Of a stretch of DNA of 64,000 bases, positions 14,632-26,140 are shown one piece after another. The DNA is taken from positions 1 through 64,000 of the forward strand of contig JAODUP010001283.1 in NCBI GenBank assembly GCA_025642065.1, read 5' to 3'. Position 1 is the stretch's first letter. The number at the start of each line of letters is the position of its first letter. This stretch comes from Paralvinella palmiformis (lineage: Eukaryota; Annelida; Polychaeta; Terebellida; Alvinellidae). Under the pieces are notes generated by a model, which made no database searches, was not told the origin of the DNA, and worked only from the letters and a program-made list of their open reading frames with translations. The position numbers and the translations under genes are program-made.

Positions 14632-15275
14632 CTCAACTACACTTGTTTATGTTAGTCTGCATGGTTCAAAAGATCAGTTATTGATAGAGGATAACATACA
14701 GTATAAGCTGTCCTAAGTCTTCAGTGGAGGGATTGCTTTTTAGTGTTTTTTATGGAGACAACCTTTTTCTTATTGTTGTTTTTTCCTGTGAATACAACTT
14801 CCCTTTTGGAAATGTGTTAATAATTGTTAGGTAATAAGAAACAAACTGTTGTTAATTTATTGCCACTCACCCCCCCCCCTCCATCTATCCACATATAAAT
14901 CTGAAGTGCCGATATGGCGTTTTATTGGTGTAATTGTGTACCATGATAGTCACTGTTAAACTGAAGTTAATGCAAATAGCGTCTAGGTCGTGTGTATTAT
15001 AGTTGTTTTTTCATTATCCATTTGTGTTACTACACGTTCTTGATATTATGTTGAATGCACTATGAGTATGAAATAAAGATATGATTAGATGAAGCGAAAA
15101 ACTAGCTTTCTGGTCTTCGTAATGGAAATATTTACGTTGAGGTCTCGATTTTGTATTTTTCAGCGATCTTCATATTCAGGAGCCAGATGAGAAGGCTAAC
15201 AATGTAGAAGCAGCAGCAGTACTTTGGGATATCAGTGCTAAGATGACTGGACTTGCATCAAACCCAAGCGCTTGA
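2795..15275 (+). CDS. retinol dehydrogenase 13/14-like short-chain dehydrogenase (7 exons, 335 aa)
   Basis: Coding exons are 2795-2889, 9330-9448, 10602-10757, 10908-11012, 12207-12419, 13960-14167 and 15164-15275. All borders are GT-AG and the frame is continuous to TGA. The protein is an NADP(H)-dependent oxidoreductase of the RDH11-14 branch, enzymes that act on retinal or other lipid aldehydes in membranes. A hydrophobic N-terminal segment (about residues 13-31) would anchor it. The cofactor motif TGANSGIG is at 54-61, NNAG at 133-136, the active-site YALSK at 210-214, and the HPG motif after the sixth exon start. The order and the near gap-free fit from residue 36 to the C-terminal LWDIS match RDH13/14. 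Oddly, the position of the catalytic Ser, 26 residues before Tyr210, is Cys184 (codon 12281-12283), preceded by Thr. The 6.4-kb first intron holds a LINE, two SINEs and a TA tract. The second intron holds a TTAA element. Assignment to RDH13 rather than RDH14 is not certain. Confidence 0.9.
4035..6645 (+). pseudogene. degenerate non-LTR retrotransposon (Jockey/CR1-type LINE), 5'-truncated
   Basis: Broken frames encode, in order, the linker before the reverse transcriptase (4377-4760), the fingers and palm (4760-5090; LFLDLSKAFDTINH near 5038), the GVPQGS motif (near 5210), the catalytic box (FSDD in place of FADD, near 5301) and the thumb/C-terminal region to 6196. At least four in-frame stops and several frameshifts make it dead. 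No endonuclease domain is visible, so the copy is 5'-truncated. The 3' tail contains a GGGAAGACAGTCTTTCTGGC phrase typical of such 3' ends and finishes near a TTACTTACTTA run at 6630-6641. It lies in sense orientation in the first intron of the dehydrogenase gene. Confidence 0.85.
7320..7565 (-). repeat. SINE-like element, family 2, inverted copy
   Basis: The reverse complement matches the + strand element at 8160-8460 over most of its length (for example TGTCATGTGGCGACTGGTTC and CTCCCTTGGGAGTTGATATG). It ends in the CACCATATAAATAT-type tail seen at the 3' ends of many SINEs and L2/CR1 LINEs. The tRNA-like head is missing or too diverged. Confidence 0.75.
8082..8130. repeat. (TA)n microsatellite
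   Basis: Pure TA dinucleotide tract in the first intron of the dehydrogenase gene. Confidence 0.95.
8160..8460 (+). repeat. tRNA-derived SINE-like element, family 2
   Basis: The 5' part resembles a tRNA gene with a degenerate A box (GTTAGAGGATAGGACTC) and B box (GGTTCAGGACTCC). The body matches the inverted copy at 7320-7565. The tail GGGTGCTATATAAATGTCATA runs straight into a TA tract (8461-8508), a usual SINE tail expansion. It lies in sense orientation in the dehydrogenase intron. Confidence 0.75.
9629..10264 (+). mobile_element. non-autonomous DNA transposon (TTAA-flanked, inverted ends), copy 1
   Basis: The element starts TTAAAGGGATAGCCCACCT and ends AGGGTGGATTGTCCCTTTAA, so its ends are inverted repeats of about 18 bp bounded by TTAA. 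A second copy in opposite orientation lies at 62693-63335. The body is noncoding in this copy. TTAA targets are used by piggyBac and Kolobok families, and the element could be mobilised by either. It sits in the second intron of the dehydrogenase gene. Confidence 0.85.
14589..14630. repeat. (TA)n microsatellite
   Basis: TA dinucleotide tract in the last intron of the dehydrogenase gene. The rest of that intron (14168-15163) shows nothing recognisable. Confidence 0.9.
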
Positions 15276-15957
15276 TTAATCAGACTGTTGTCATCCAGCT
15301 GTTGCAATTGTTGAGTCCAGCTGTTTCCGTGCTAAAGATGTGACCGTTGTTGACTATCTGTTTTTGAGATCGTCACTGCTGAAGTGTTTATAATCTCTTT
15401 TATGAAAAGAGTTTCTTGAATACTGTGAAATGTAGTTAAAATAATCTTTGTTTGTTTCAAGTCTTATCTGGTCGAAGTTGTTCTTCTGATTTGTATTAGT
15501 AAACGCATTAAGGTGTGATGTCCTGTTGTTATACTTTATGGAAATCTAATTCATACTTATCATTAGTGTCTAATAATATACATGAATTCATTCCAGTTGT
15601 GGATGTTATATCCTGATTTAGGTATTTTGATGAAGTGCAAAACACTAATATTTAAAGTACAGTGTACAGAGTTTAAGGTATATGCCTGGTTAGAGTAGTT
15701 TTATAATCAACAGTAATATATAGTTAGATTTATTAGACGCTGCTATTATATATAGTAAACACACTACTAAATTAGCAAATCACACACATCCATATATCCA
15801 TATATTTATGTTTTTTTAATATAGAAATTTAGGTATAAAAGGCGAATATCATGCCATTTGTTTAAATACTGGTGAACTGTCACCTTTCCAGTCATAATGT
15901 TCACATATGTTTGAAGCCAAGCATTTGATCTATATGTAAATGTATTTGAGTTAGAGG

Positions 15958-15963
15958 AATAAA
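15958..15963 (+). terminator. candidate polyadenylation signal of the dehydrogenase gene
   Basis: AATAAA lies 683 bases past the stop codon and is followed by a GT/T-rich stretch (GTGTATTTTTTGTT). That is the usual arrangement for cleavage and polyadenylation in animals. Confidence 0.55.
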
Positions 15964-16478
15964 GTGTATTTTTTGTTCCATGGTTAAATGTATCCCCAAA
16001 GTATCATTTGTAAAATAATTGAATACAAATTGTATTTCTTCAACCCAACAGCCTCATGAATTGATTAGTACAAAACTACAGAAATGTTCAAATCATGGAA
16101 ATTTAGCTTTAGAACGTAACATATAAACCATTAAAAACTAAATTTCCTTGTATCACTTGTAATACACATTTCTTTAATATATATATTATCATACCTTAGA
16201 TTATTCCTCGGCAGATAATGAAAGTGAAACAAAGATTCTGTCTTATCGTATATTCTGTTTAGTATTGTGAATGTTAAGAATCTAGAACATATTTCAGTAA
16301 TATTAAACTTGGTTGGGGAATATGTCTTAAATCGGGTTTTTCAAGTGGTATTTACATGTTCAAATATAACTTTAGTATTCCTCAAGTGTGACATTTAGCA
16401 AAATTCTGTTGTATATCCAGTGTGAGTACATTATATTTCAATATTAAGTGGGTATGAGTAAATACTTGTAGTAGATGT

Positions 16479-16516
<38 letters not shown>

Positions 16517-16816
16517 GCAGTTTGTAAATTCAGGTTAATAAAATTCCATATTTTTCTACACGGATAATCTCCGAGGTATATCATTAATCTCATTAGTGTA
16601 TGCCTGTGTAGGTCTCTCTCTCTCTCTGCGTATGTGTGAAAACACTAATATATTGATATGTATGTATATAAGATTTAATATTGAGACAGAAATACAAAAT
16701 AAATAATGTTATTACTAATTTATGACCTTATACATCTGTAAAAAAATCGAAATAAATATTTTTATACTTCTGTACTGGTACTTACATAATTACATGCTGT
16801 ATAAAATAATACAAAT

Positions 16817-16822
16817 ATTTAT
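16817..16822 (-). terminator. candidate polyadenylation signal of TTL
   Basis: AATAAA on the minus strand lies only 43 bases after the TTL stop codon. The region is AT-rich, so the hexamer could be chance, and a longer 3' UTR is possible. Confidence 0.35.
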
Positions 16823-16864
16823 TGATTTGTTTTTGAACTTTCTTTACCCTTCCTTCATGTGATG

Positions 16865-18996
16865 TCATGAGGACTCGATTATCTCAAACAGGTTTTCTAT
16901 TCCATCATCATGTTCTGGAGGTGGATATACTGGATCAATGGCTGTAAGCTTGATTGATTGTAACAATGATGGCAGTAAGTGTCTGAAATTAAGATGTCAA
17001 AAATCTGTCTCTGCCATTTCTGTGAAATGAACCAATTTTAAGAATTAATTATTATTACGGCCTCATTTTTTCCTGAAGTTTCATTGCACAGTAAAACACT
17101 AAATAGCACAAATATTTGAGAAGCTTTTTGATTCTGTCCATGAAAATGCTTGTCACAATATGTAATGGGAAGATCAGTGGACTTAATATTATTTATACCA
17201 TAAATCTGTTGAATTATTTATTGCCATAACGTGATGTAATCAACAAGTTTTGATTAGAATAAATTATTAGGAAATAATTGTTTCAAATCATGCTGGTGAT
17301 GCTGCGTACTGAACAGTGAATGAAGATTCGGTGAAATAATCTGCACACACAAATTAAGTTAATAGTATATTAGAATATAAAGTTGCATAAATGGGAATGA
17401 AATATGTTTGGAGTCATTGATAACTTTTTTTTAACATCAGCATATGTTTGACTTTAGATCTATGGGCAAAGGGATGCCTTAAAATTAGTCCAGTTCTTAT
17501 AATCATTTATATAAGAAAACCTTGATTCAGGTAAATATGTGAATATTTCACAAATACTTATTTTTATTTCAAGAAATCTGATTTTCTGACAAATTCTAAT
17601 TATTTCATTGTATAAAGCACACCTGTGTTAAATGATAATTAATATTACCATCTCAAAACTAAAAATGTGAAGACATATTTACTAACTCGGCACAAGCTGG
17701 TGCTCCATTTATTTCAATAAGCCAAACCTTGAACCATCTGTCTATGAGGAAGTCGAATCCAAACAGCTGAAAGCTCCGATATGGCAAGTCAGTTGTGTGG
17801 ATTAGCTGAAATAGTTAATTGATCAGCCAGGCAATTAACACAGCTATCTGTATTATATCAAATCCATGAATATTTCTAATCATTAAAATAATCTGCAAAA
17901 TTGCTTTTTTTGTTACTTGAAATACAAGTGGTTAATACATCTATATTTGAACCCATCCTCATATTTTAGTATTGATTGCAATTTATCACCTTAAATGTCT
18001 GAAATGCTGTGTGTTCAGAGTGCTTCCTGCCCATCATAAGAGTTAATTAAAAGGAACAGGATTAAATGGCCTCTGTATTGTTAAGTTGTAGACACTCAGT
18101 TCTTGAAAGGGGATTTACCCACTTAAAGTATGCTTCCATTCTTCATGGCTTATCTAGCAGCTTATTAGCCTACATACCACTCTGAACAATATAGCATCCT
18201 CCCAACCTGTGTACCTTCCACAATGGTCCAATCATTACTTACTGTCCAATACCACCATTAAGAATTATGTTTCTGAATAAGATTATACTTGCCTTCTCTG
18301 TGGCCTACTGATTTTCTCAATCATTGATAATTACTATATATGATATTTGTAGGCCCCACAGTTCCCCCCTCCCCCATAATGTACCACATCTGTATAATGC
18401 TTACCTCTCTTATTGCGCTTAAGCATGTAAATATTATCTTCTTCATTTGTGGCAGTAGTGAATCTTGTAAAGTAACATTATGATTATCTTGTAAAAATCT
18501 GGAAAGAAATTAACAATGAATAAAATTAATATTTGAAAATTACGTAGAAAAATAACAAAATTTGATATAGAAATTGATGGCAAGAGTGATGAAAATTAAT
18601 AATATCTCATCACTGTCATGCCAAATTATTGCACAAAAATGTAGTTAGATGATATACAAAGATTTATTCATGTCAAATTAATTATTTTGTTGGAAGATAT
18701 TCTTTTACCTGTTGAAGTCATCAAAACACATTTCATTGCCCTCTTCATATCTTCCATAGTTTGGGGAATTTGTTTCTTGTAGGCTGTGATTGGTTAGATG
18801 GCTTGTGAGCTGTGATTGGCTGAGGTCTTCAGCTGTATATGGGTCAGAGGCTGTTCTTAGTACACCTTCTTTAAACAAGTGAATATTGTAATCATGATCT
18901 AACAGCACCCAACACCTAAAATAGGCGAGAATTAGACTTGTTTAGAATAAAAGTCATTGTTTTAAAGACTAATCAACTGTTGATCTCTCTCTCTCA

Positions 18997-19035
<39 letters not shown>

Positions 19036-19098
19036 TCTATTCACATCTTGTCAACAAGAACTTGGTAGATCTTTTTAATTTTACTTAAACTGAATCTA

Positions 19099-19158
<60 letters not shown>

Positions 19159-21653
19159 ACCACCACCCAGTAATGGTAATCACCTGATATCAAATTTTCT
19201 CTTTCCAGTCAAGAGTAGAGGATCATCAATATATCTCTGTACTACATAAACATGTGACTGGGCATCAATTGTTGTTACAATATCATGATAATTTGTGGAA
19301 AGGAAGATCCCTTCTCCTAAAACATAAAAAAAGAAATAATCTTGTATCTGTCATAATTATAAATCTGATATCTGTATATTTGTTAGTTGATTTATTGTGT
19401 GACACAATCTAAGAACTTAACATGTTGGCTATAAAGACTTTGTTTATCTGTAATATTGCTAAGCTACTTGATACAGCATTCTCTATGGCTCTTCAGTAAG
19501 CTGAATTTGCTCTAAGTACATCACCATAGCCCTTCAAAATAGACAACCATTTGGTGTTTATACATTTTACACATGATCAATGGGATCCTATATATAGTGT
19601 ACAAAAGTGCTTCACGTTTAGATGTGTAGTTTGTATATTAGAGATTAAATGCATTCTTTGTGATGTGTTTATAACATGGCACTAATATGAAGCCTGAAAT
19701 TGGTGAATTAATGGCTTGCTTGTGCTGATACAATTACATCAACAGATGACTTATGTTAGCTAATACTATGATTAATACACTGGTATTAATACATATGGAA
19801 CTTCACAAAATGTACACATTAGATGTTCGTCTATCCAAATATTGTCTAACAGCTGTGAATGTGAACAAGGGGTTTGTTTAGCCTCATGGTGTTGATCATA
19901 CAGGAACATATTGCTGAGGGGTAATTTTCTAGGAACACTTCCTACAAGCACAAGTATGGGTGAGATTTAAATCCAGATTTGAAGATTTACAGTGTAATAC
20001 CTTTACTGACCAAAGTAAAGTCCTTTTAGTGGAGATGCCATATCCCCATCAAACGCTCAACTACCCAGATGAAATGCTATTAGAAATTTCTAATTGAAGA
20101 TAATTTCAGCTGGACTAACCATGTTTGGATTAGATAGTACATTTCTGTAAAATAATTGATTAAAAAGTTCTGGTTGATGAATATAAGATTTGCAAAATGA
20201 AATATTTACTAAATCATAATCTTGGTTCTCACCTACATTATACCAATATGACTCTCTTCTAACTATATTCCATCACATACTGTGTTATACAAAAGGAGAA
20301 ATGTAGAAGGTTTGACTGCTTAATTACTAAGACATTGTCAATTCTGAGTGATATACCTTTAGCACCATTTGATGACTTGGCAATCCATATCTTTTGATGA
20401 TCATTGATAAATGAACTCTCAAGCTGTCTCCTTTCATCTTTCTGTAATCTGGCAGTGGCCTTTAGTTGTTGTATATTGTTGTGTTCTAAAGTTTCATCAA
20501 CTGATGCATTTGTGGGATAAATAACAAATGTTTCTGGTAACCATTCTAAGTGCTCAATACCTTGATGCTGACAGTAATCCAGTAGTGTCCTGTAAAGAAA
20601 AATTTTCATTCAAAATAAATAAACATCTGTTCAGTAATATATTTATTATATACAGGAAAATCAGTCATTGACTTTTAAAATGAGTGATTCTACATGCATG
20701 TGAGAGGATTCTTTTTTTTAGTTTTCAAGCACTCTCCTCACTTAAAGGAAATATCAGTCTTTTACAAATGTTTACTTATCAAATTAAAGAGAATTTTATT
20801 TACACTTACTTAGTTTTAGTGACCAGAAAACCTATACACAGAACATCCAGTCCTGGGAGCGCTTTAAGTGTTTCTTTTTTTACAAAAGGTGACCATTTAT
20901 TAGAAACTTAAATTCAAAGTGGACAAGTAAATCTGCAGGCAATGTTTAGTAATCTTCAAATAATATTTGAGGCTACTAGAAGTAAAACACATATAATTTA
21001 ATAATGGACATTTATGAACTGCTGATGGAATAATTGTTAAATTTGGTCAAATGGATGATCCTTTAAGACAGAATCTAGTTTGACAGAAATAAGACAATTT
21101 AAAAAAAATAGCAGGAATTACATCAAATGGTCAATACTTTAGAATTTTTTTAAAGGAAGTATTCATAGGAACAGGTTTATCTGACATAAAATTCAACTCA
21201 TGGAAGTATTATAGTAGACAGACAAACCTTTTTAATGAAGCTTTTCTACAAATGATGCTGGAACCTCTGTAATAATTAACAAGATGTTGATATCCTGGTT
21301 CATGACCTGCAAAGTCAGATGTAGGCCCACTGTTTAGTAATTCAATTAATTTAATTTGTTTATTTCAACATTCAAATTGACACAACAACATTTCAACGAC
21401 ACTTAAACTATTAAAGGCACATAGAATGTTGAAAAGAAGGACGTTGTTTACACTGCCAACGACCCAAATTATCGCCCACCAATTAATACTCGCCTAATCT
21501 GGCAAATTTTAAATGGTTTCTTTCACCAAACATCAAATGGAACTTGTACACATCTTGAAGATGGTACTTTCTCCAGTATGAGGTATTTTCCAATAGATTC
21601 GACAAGGCTGTGTACACTGAACTGTTCTTATCTTTGTTGACAAAATAATACAT
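16865..21653 (-). CDS. TTL: tubulin-tyrosine ligase (8 exons, 380 aa)
   Basis: Coding exons on the minus strand are 21653-21494, 21306-21228, 20589-20357, 19316-19184, 18915-18709, 18498-18405, 17805-17687 and 16982-16865. All phases join and the stop is TGA. The enzyme re-adds the C-terminal tyrosine to alpha-tubulin in the cytosol, using ATP. Length fits the vertebrate enzyme (377 aa). Visible hallmarks are MYYFV and NSSVY at the N-terminus, FGERN at about 42-46, HEPG at 55-58, VIYPTN at 102-107 and [11 protein letters not shown] at 148-158 (Lys151 is the ATP-contact lysine position). KRKFDIR ends at Arg202, GVLRTAS carries Arg222, FGFD carries Asp320 and LIEINGAP carries Glu333 and Asn335. 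All ATP-grasp residues I can place are present. The first intron needs a GC donor (GCGAGT at 21493). The intron between exons 4 and 5 contains TC and CA tracts. The closest alternative, a TTLL family member, is less likely given the length and lack of extensions. Confidence 0.95.
18982..19157. repeat. (TC)n and (AC)n microsatellites in a TTL intron
   Basis: A TC tract (about 18982-19027) and a pure AC tract (about 19101-19157) lie in the intron between TTL exons 4 and 5. The AC tract ends about 27 bases from the exon 4 donor. On the sense strand it is a TG tract close downstream of a 5' splice site, a class of sequence that can bind CELF/TDP-43-type splicing factors (inference). Confidence 0.9.
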
Positions 21654-22440
21654 CCTAGCTACCAGACCTAGCCTAAGTTTCTAAGCCTAGCTGTACAGTC
21701 AAACAGTGTACTATGTTACATCATGCCACTGGCTATGGCCCACATAGATAGATGAATAAAGGGAACCATATTATGATATAACCATAAAAAATTAACAATA
21801 GTAATACTATGATACTAAATAAACAAACTATAAAGGGATTGTTTGTTATCAATTCCGATCTTATATATTTAATATGATTTTCAACATATTGTAGACTCCA
21901 TATGTCTACGAGTGACTATTATAACTAAACCAGTCTAAATATTTCATTCATACATTAAATTATCAATTATGTAATCTTGGTCTGAGTATATTAAAGGTGA
22001 GGGGATCTACCACACGTTCGAATCGATATTGATTAATTTATCACTCTCTCCGGGTGAACACAGGATCTTCAAATTACTTTGTAGATCTTCTATTTCATGT
22101 TTTCTAGTGTTTGATCCATTAACTGGTCATACTGGATGAATCCCCCCCCCTCCCAATTATTATTTTTTTTGTTTATAAATAATATAATTATTTTTCCCAA
22201 TAACTATTGCCAGTAAAGTTATCTGTAGTCATCTTAACCCTACGTGAGCTGACGTCATTTGATTCCCTTTCATGCCTTTGACAAGCAGCTCTTGTACAAC
22301 TTAATGTACAAAGGATGGAACCCATAATCCAATAGAGACTTAAATTGGTGGATTAGCGGTTGTCTTTGTTTATTTCCCACGATCTTCAGTGTCATCATTT
22401 TTGTTATATAGCTCATATCCAATAACTAATTCCGTGCTTC
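21654..22440. other. region upstream of TTL, no gene seen
   Basis: The 5' leader and promoter of TTL should lie here on the minus strand. There is a C run and T run at about 22141-22170. No clear TATA box, coding region or repeat copy is recognised. Confidence 0.4.
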
Positions 22441-22447
22441 CTTTTCA

Positions 22448-22816
22448 ACGTGCGGAGGTTGCCCATCTCTGGAATTTTACCCCAATGTCATCCCTCAAAC
22501 ATCGAATCTTAGATTTGATATTATCAATCACTGTGAATGCGTCATAGACGTCAATGTCTCTTCTTTGTAGTTTAGCTGACAGACCCTTCAAATAATCCAA
22601 CTATTCTTCAATCTTTCATTAACCTCTGGATAAGCATGTGCATTAACCATAGGATTAAGCCAAGCGACCACGTGTTTAAAAAGCTCACCAAATGTTTCCA
22701 AACAAGAATGTCTTGCAACCCAGCGTATCTTGTAAAAACCTTTAAGATTCTCGTGACGAGTATTGGGATAATAGTGTTTGAGTGCAAGCTCCAGGAATTT
22801 ATGCCTTTTGGGAGAA
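22448..22816 (-). pseudogene. hAT-like transposase fragment, frameshifted
   Basis: On the minus strand one frame reads CLETFGELFKHVVAWLNPMV and, after a stop and frame change near 22600, the next reads LSAKLQRRDIDVYDAFTVID. This pattern (a WVxRH block before a CLETF helix, then a KLQRRDIDV block) is what I know from the central part of domesticated or free hAT-family transposases of the ZMYM/P52rIPK-like group. No catalytic domain ends, terminal repeats or target duplication were found. It is a decayed fragment upstream of TTL. Confidence 0.6.
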
Positions 22817-23396
22817 TTGTCAAAATATTGTACTTACTAAGTAACTTAGTATAACATGAAGTATAATTGTGATTTATCCGTTAAATAATAATGCTATCAG
22901 ACACACCTTACACAATACTCAATCTGCATGTGGTTATTTAAGAATGACAAATTCGCAGTACAACTAGTTGTTGTGTCGTCAAATGATGTATTGCATTTAA
23001 AGATGGAGGATCTCTACTAAAGATAGGGGTGGGATTCTGAACACCTGAGAGGTGGGGGGGGGGTCAGGTTTTTAACCCCCCGTATATTCGCCACTACACA
23101 CGCACACAAATAAAACACTAGCAAGGGAATTCTGGTATAAATATTGCTGGCAAGGTAAATACTTTGGACACATGCACTTGATAAAGGTTTCTTATAACCG
23201 AAACTAGTCGTGCTATTTTGGGCTGAGTGAAAATACTATTATTTCTGCTATTGTCGGAGGTATTAGAATTATTATCATAATATATATTATATGTGCTGAT
23301 ATATATATATAAATATATATATATATATGCTTTATTTCCAGTTATAGCCGCGTTATATATGTACTAATATATATAATTTGTTTTCTATTTAGGTAG

Positions 23397-23806
23397 TGGT
23401 CGTTTGGTCATAATTCTGTAAGAATTATAAACATTACGCGAAAACCTGGTTTTGTTGTTCGGGGAGAATCCCCTGGCTGTCGCTTAATCAGCACAGCCTC
23501 TATGTTGGAGTGGTTGAGAAATCCCCTCCCCCACCACTCACAGGGGAGCAGTACGGAAAGATGGAGCCGAAATACCCTGAGGGTGGTCACTGCCAGAGTG
23601 TTTTACGTCCTCAGGGGGTTTTTAACGTCCCCCTTTATTTTAAATAATTCAGTGGAGACGGCAGCGCCATTTAACGTGGTCAGCAACCCACGATGTAGTG
23701 AGCCGAGAAATTAATCTCAGGAAAAGTTTCGACCTCTTACGGGGTTCGAACCTGCGACCGTTGTCACCAAGTGCCGGTTGCTTAACCGCTAGGCCACCGG
23801 AGCTCA
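23397..23806 (-). repeat. tRNA-derived SINE, family 3
   Basis: The minus strand begins with a tRNA-like head. The A box is TGGCCTAGCGGTTAAG (23796-23781) and the B box is GGTTCGAACC (23752-23743). A body of about 330 bp follows. Both halves of the RNA polymerase III promoter are well preserved. The spacing and the long unrelated body argue against a real tRNA gene. Confidence 0.75.
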
Positions 23807-23885
23807 CTGCGAAAACCTAAGCCAACGCCTTTATTATATGTAGGTGATTCGCTTTTTGTTTTTGCTTGGCGGCTTAGGGACTGGT

Positions 23886-23998
23886 GAGACATTACACATG
23901 TCTCAGCAAGAAAAGTCGCCACTCTGGATTCAGTCCCCTGAAGAAACGTCCAGAGTTTGAATTCACGGTTCGAGATTCTCTGTGCCTTATTATACACA
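23886..23998 (+). repeat. microsatellite-associated repeat delta, copy 1
   Basis: The unit contains CTCTGGATTCAGTCCCCTGA and the palindrome-rich TTGAATTCACGGTTCGAGAT. It ends in CCTTATTATACACAG plus a few bases, then directly a CA tract. Near-identical copies are at 24327-24418 and 59097-59210, each ending in a CA run. Confidence 0.85.
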
Positions 23999-24002
23999 GA
24001 TA

Positions 24003-24312
<310 letters not shown>

Positions 24313-24326
24313 TACATAAATAATAT

Positions 24327-24418
24327 ACTCTGGATTCAGTCTCCTGAAGAAACGTCCAGAGTTTGAATTCACGGTTCGAGATTATCTGTGCCTGTGCCTT
24401 ATTATACACAGCTAAAAC
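24327..24418 (+). repeat. microsatellite-associated repeat delta, copy 2
   Basis: Direct repeat of the 3' part of copy 1 on the far side of the CA and minisatellite arrays. It ends with CACAGCTAAAACACACAC like the copy at 59.1 kb. Confidence 0.85.
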
Positions 24419-24642
24419 ACACACCCATTAGACAATTGAATATAGAACAAATAGATCAGAAAGAAAGAAAAACCACAATAAATGATAAATTGTATAATTA
24501 GACATAACTTTATTTGTTTCATTATAACATTTAATATTAAGAATTTATATGTCATAAATTAAAGTTTATTTAAATACTATATTAAGACCTTGTAATGTCA
24601 AGTGGGAGCATTATCAATCATATTTGAGTAGGAATAAATTTC

Positions 24643-24644
<2 letters not shown>

Positions 24645-24691
<47 letters not shown>
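24645..24691. repeat. (TA)n tract between short inverted arms
   Basis: A TA tract flanked by AATTTCCA on the left and TGGAAATT on the right forms a perfect-arm cruciform-prone structure. Confidence 0.85.
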
Positions 24692-24693
<2 letters not shown>

Positions 24694-24699
24694 AAATTA

Positions 24700-26100
24700 T
24701 AGGTACTCAAATTTCCCTAGTAAAATGAAATACTAACTATTAAATTAAATATAAAACTATTTCTGTTTGAACTAATCTCATAAGTTATTGGTGCATATGT
24801 ATTCATCAGCAGCAGCAATAAACAATTAAAATTAATCTATACATACGCACACAATTCTTTGCAAACAATTTATGATTATATAATACTTGTAGAAAGTTTT
24901 TAATTATCTGTAAGTGCTATTCATAGATAGATTACCACATATATAGCCTAATTTACAGAACGGGCCACAAGTTAATGAGGATGTGCACGTGATGTCAAAG
25001 TCATGCGCGATTTGTTTTATTCTGCCACCATCTTGACTGTTTATGGCTGGTTTGTATACCATAAAGAAGCATAGAGAGTTTCTAATTGATCGTCTAATAC
25101 CTGTGATTGGCGCAGAACTATGTCCTATTTTTATAGCTATATTTCGTTGCAGCACATCTATTTGAAGAAAAACAATAGATTTCGTAAACATTCTGCGTAT
25201 TTGGTAAATAGAGAATTTGTTACTAAACCATCAACGTGTTTTTAACTGGAACACCTATTCACTGGACACACGGGATCTTTTTGCGTCTTGATGTACTTCG
25301 ATCTGAGCGTCCACGACAAAAACACCTCCAATAGATTGCGGCCTCTGTGTGGAAGCCCATATTTGTTCTGTAGCCAATTTGATAGAAACGACAGAACGTC
25401 ATGATATGTAAATACATTAGTAAAGTACTAACCCGGTATTCGCTTTCAAAAATTATGCACGGACACAGTTTATACACGCGATGCCGGAACATGCAATTTC
25501 CGTACAACTTTTACTGTTTACATGGAATATTTCTTCGATCGACTAAGTACACATGCTGGATGGATAGATTACCCCGGGAATGGTTTATCTGTAATTAACG
25601 GACTCGATGTAAATATTTAGAAATACTTTTTTATCCGGATTTATTTTAGTACATTCGCTAAGCAAGAAATCTTTTGACATAATTACATTATATGACCAAG
25701 TTTTTCCTTTTGAAAGCGAAACCGTGTTAAGTAAGGTTCGGATTATTACCAATAATTAGGTTTATAAGTAATTATACGCAATTGTAACGAAGTATCGTTG
25801 TTAAAGGAATTTGTGCTTCATGCTATGGTTTCTGTTTGTTGATGAATGATGGTTTGACACATAATTAGGTTAATGTACTCAAGTGTTAAAAATAATGACG
25901 TTGCAGTTGATTGTGATCTGAAATATTACAAAACTAACCAAAATCCCATCAATAAATCACTTACCTTCAGCAAAGTGGCTGAAGGAGATATCCTCAGAGA
26001 TAAGAAGAAAATAGGATGAAAGCACCAGCACAAATCACCCCCTTGGATCGCTTCATCCCTTGGTGGGCTTCCATAGCTTCTTTTAAGTTTAAACATAACA
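24700..26100. other. intergenic stretch, no gene recognised
   Basis: Minus-strand frames at 24904-25191 and 25259-25507 resemble no protein I know. A good splice-donor match (AAG|GTAAGTGA, minus strand, border at 25965/25964) follows a GC-richer block at 25966-26080. It could be an upstream noncoding exon of TTL, but nothing else supports that. Confidence 0.35.
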
Positions 26101-26140
26101 TACACGTAGTATATATGTTATAAGGATGAGTACATCCAGG

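Larger units (their letters stand above)
15276..16864. other. 3' region between two convergent genes
   Basis: This holds the 3' untranslated region of the dehydrogenase gene on the left and that of TTL on the right. A CA tract leads into a TA tract at about 16480-16515, with a short TC run near 16614-16627. No other gene is seen. Confidence 0.6.

Noticed and set aside
23743..23796. Possible tRNA genes at the four sites with A and B boxes (23.7, 27.3, 42.8, 48.1 kb)
   Set aside because: The heads lack a clean cloverleaf and are followed by conserved non-tRNA bodies. One has a target duplication around the full unit. They are SINEs.
25965..26080. Strong splice donor (minus strand) after a GC-richer block
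   Set aside because: No open frame or matching acceptor could be tied to it. It may be a noncoding TTL leader exon, but this is unsupported.
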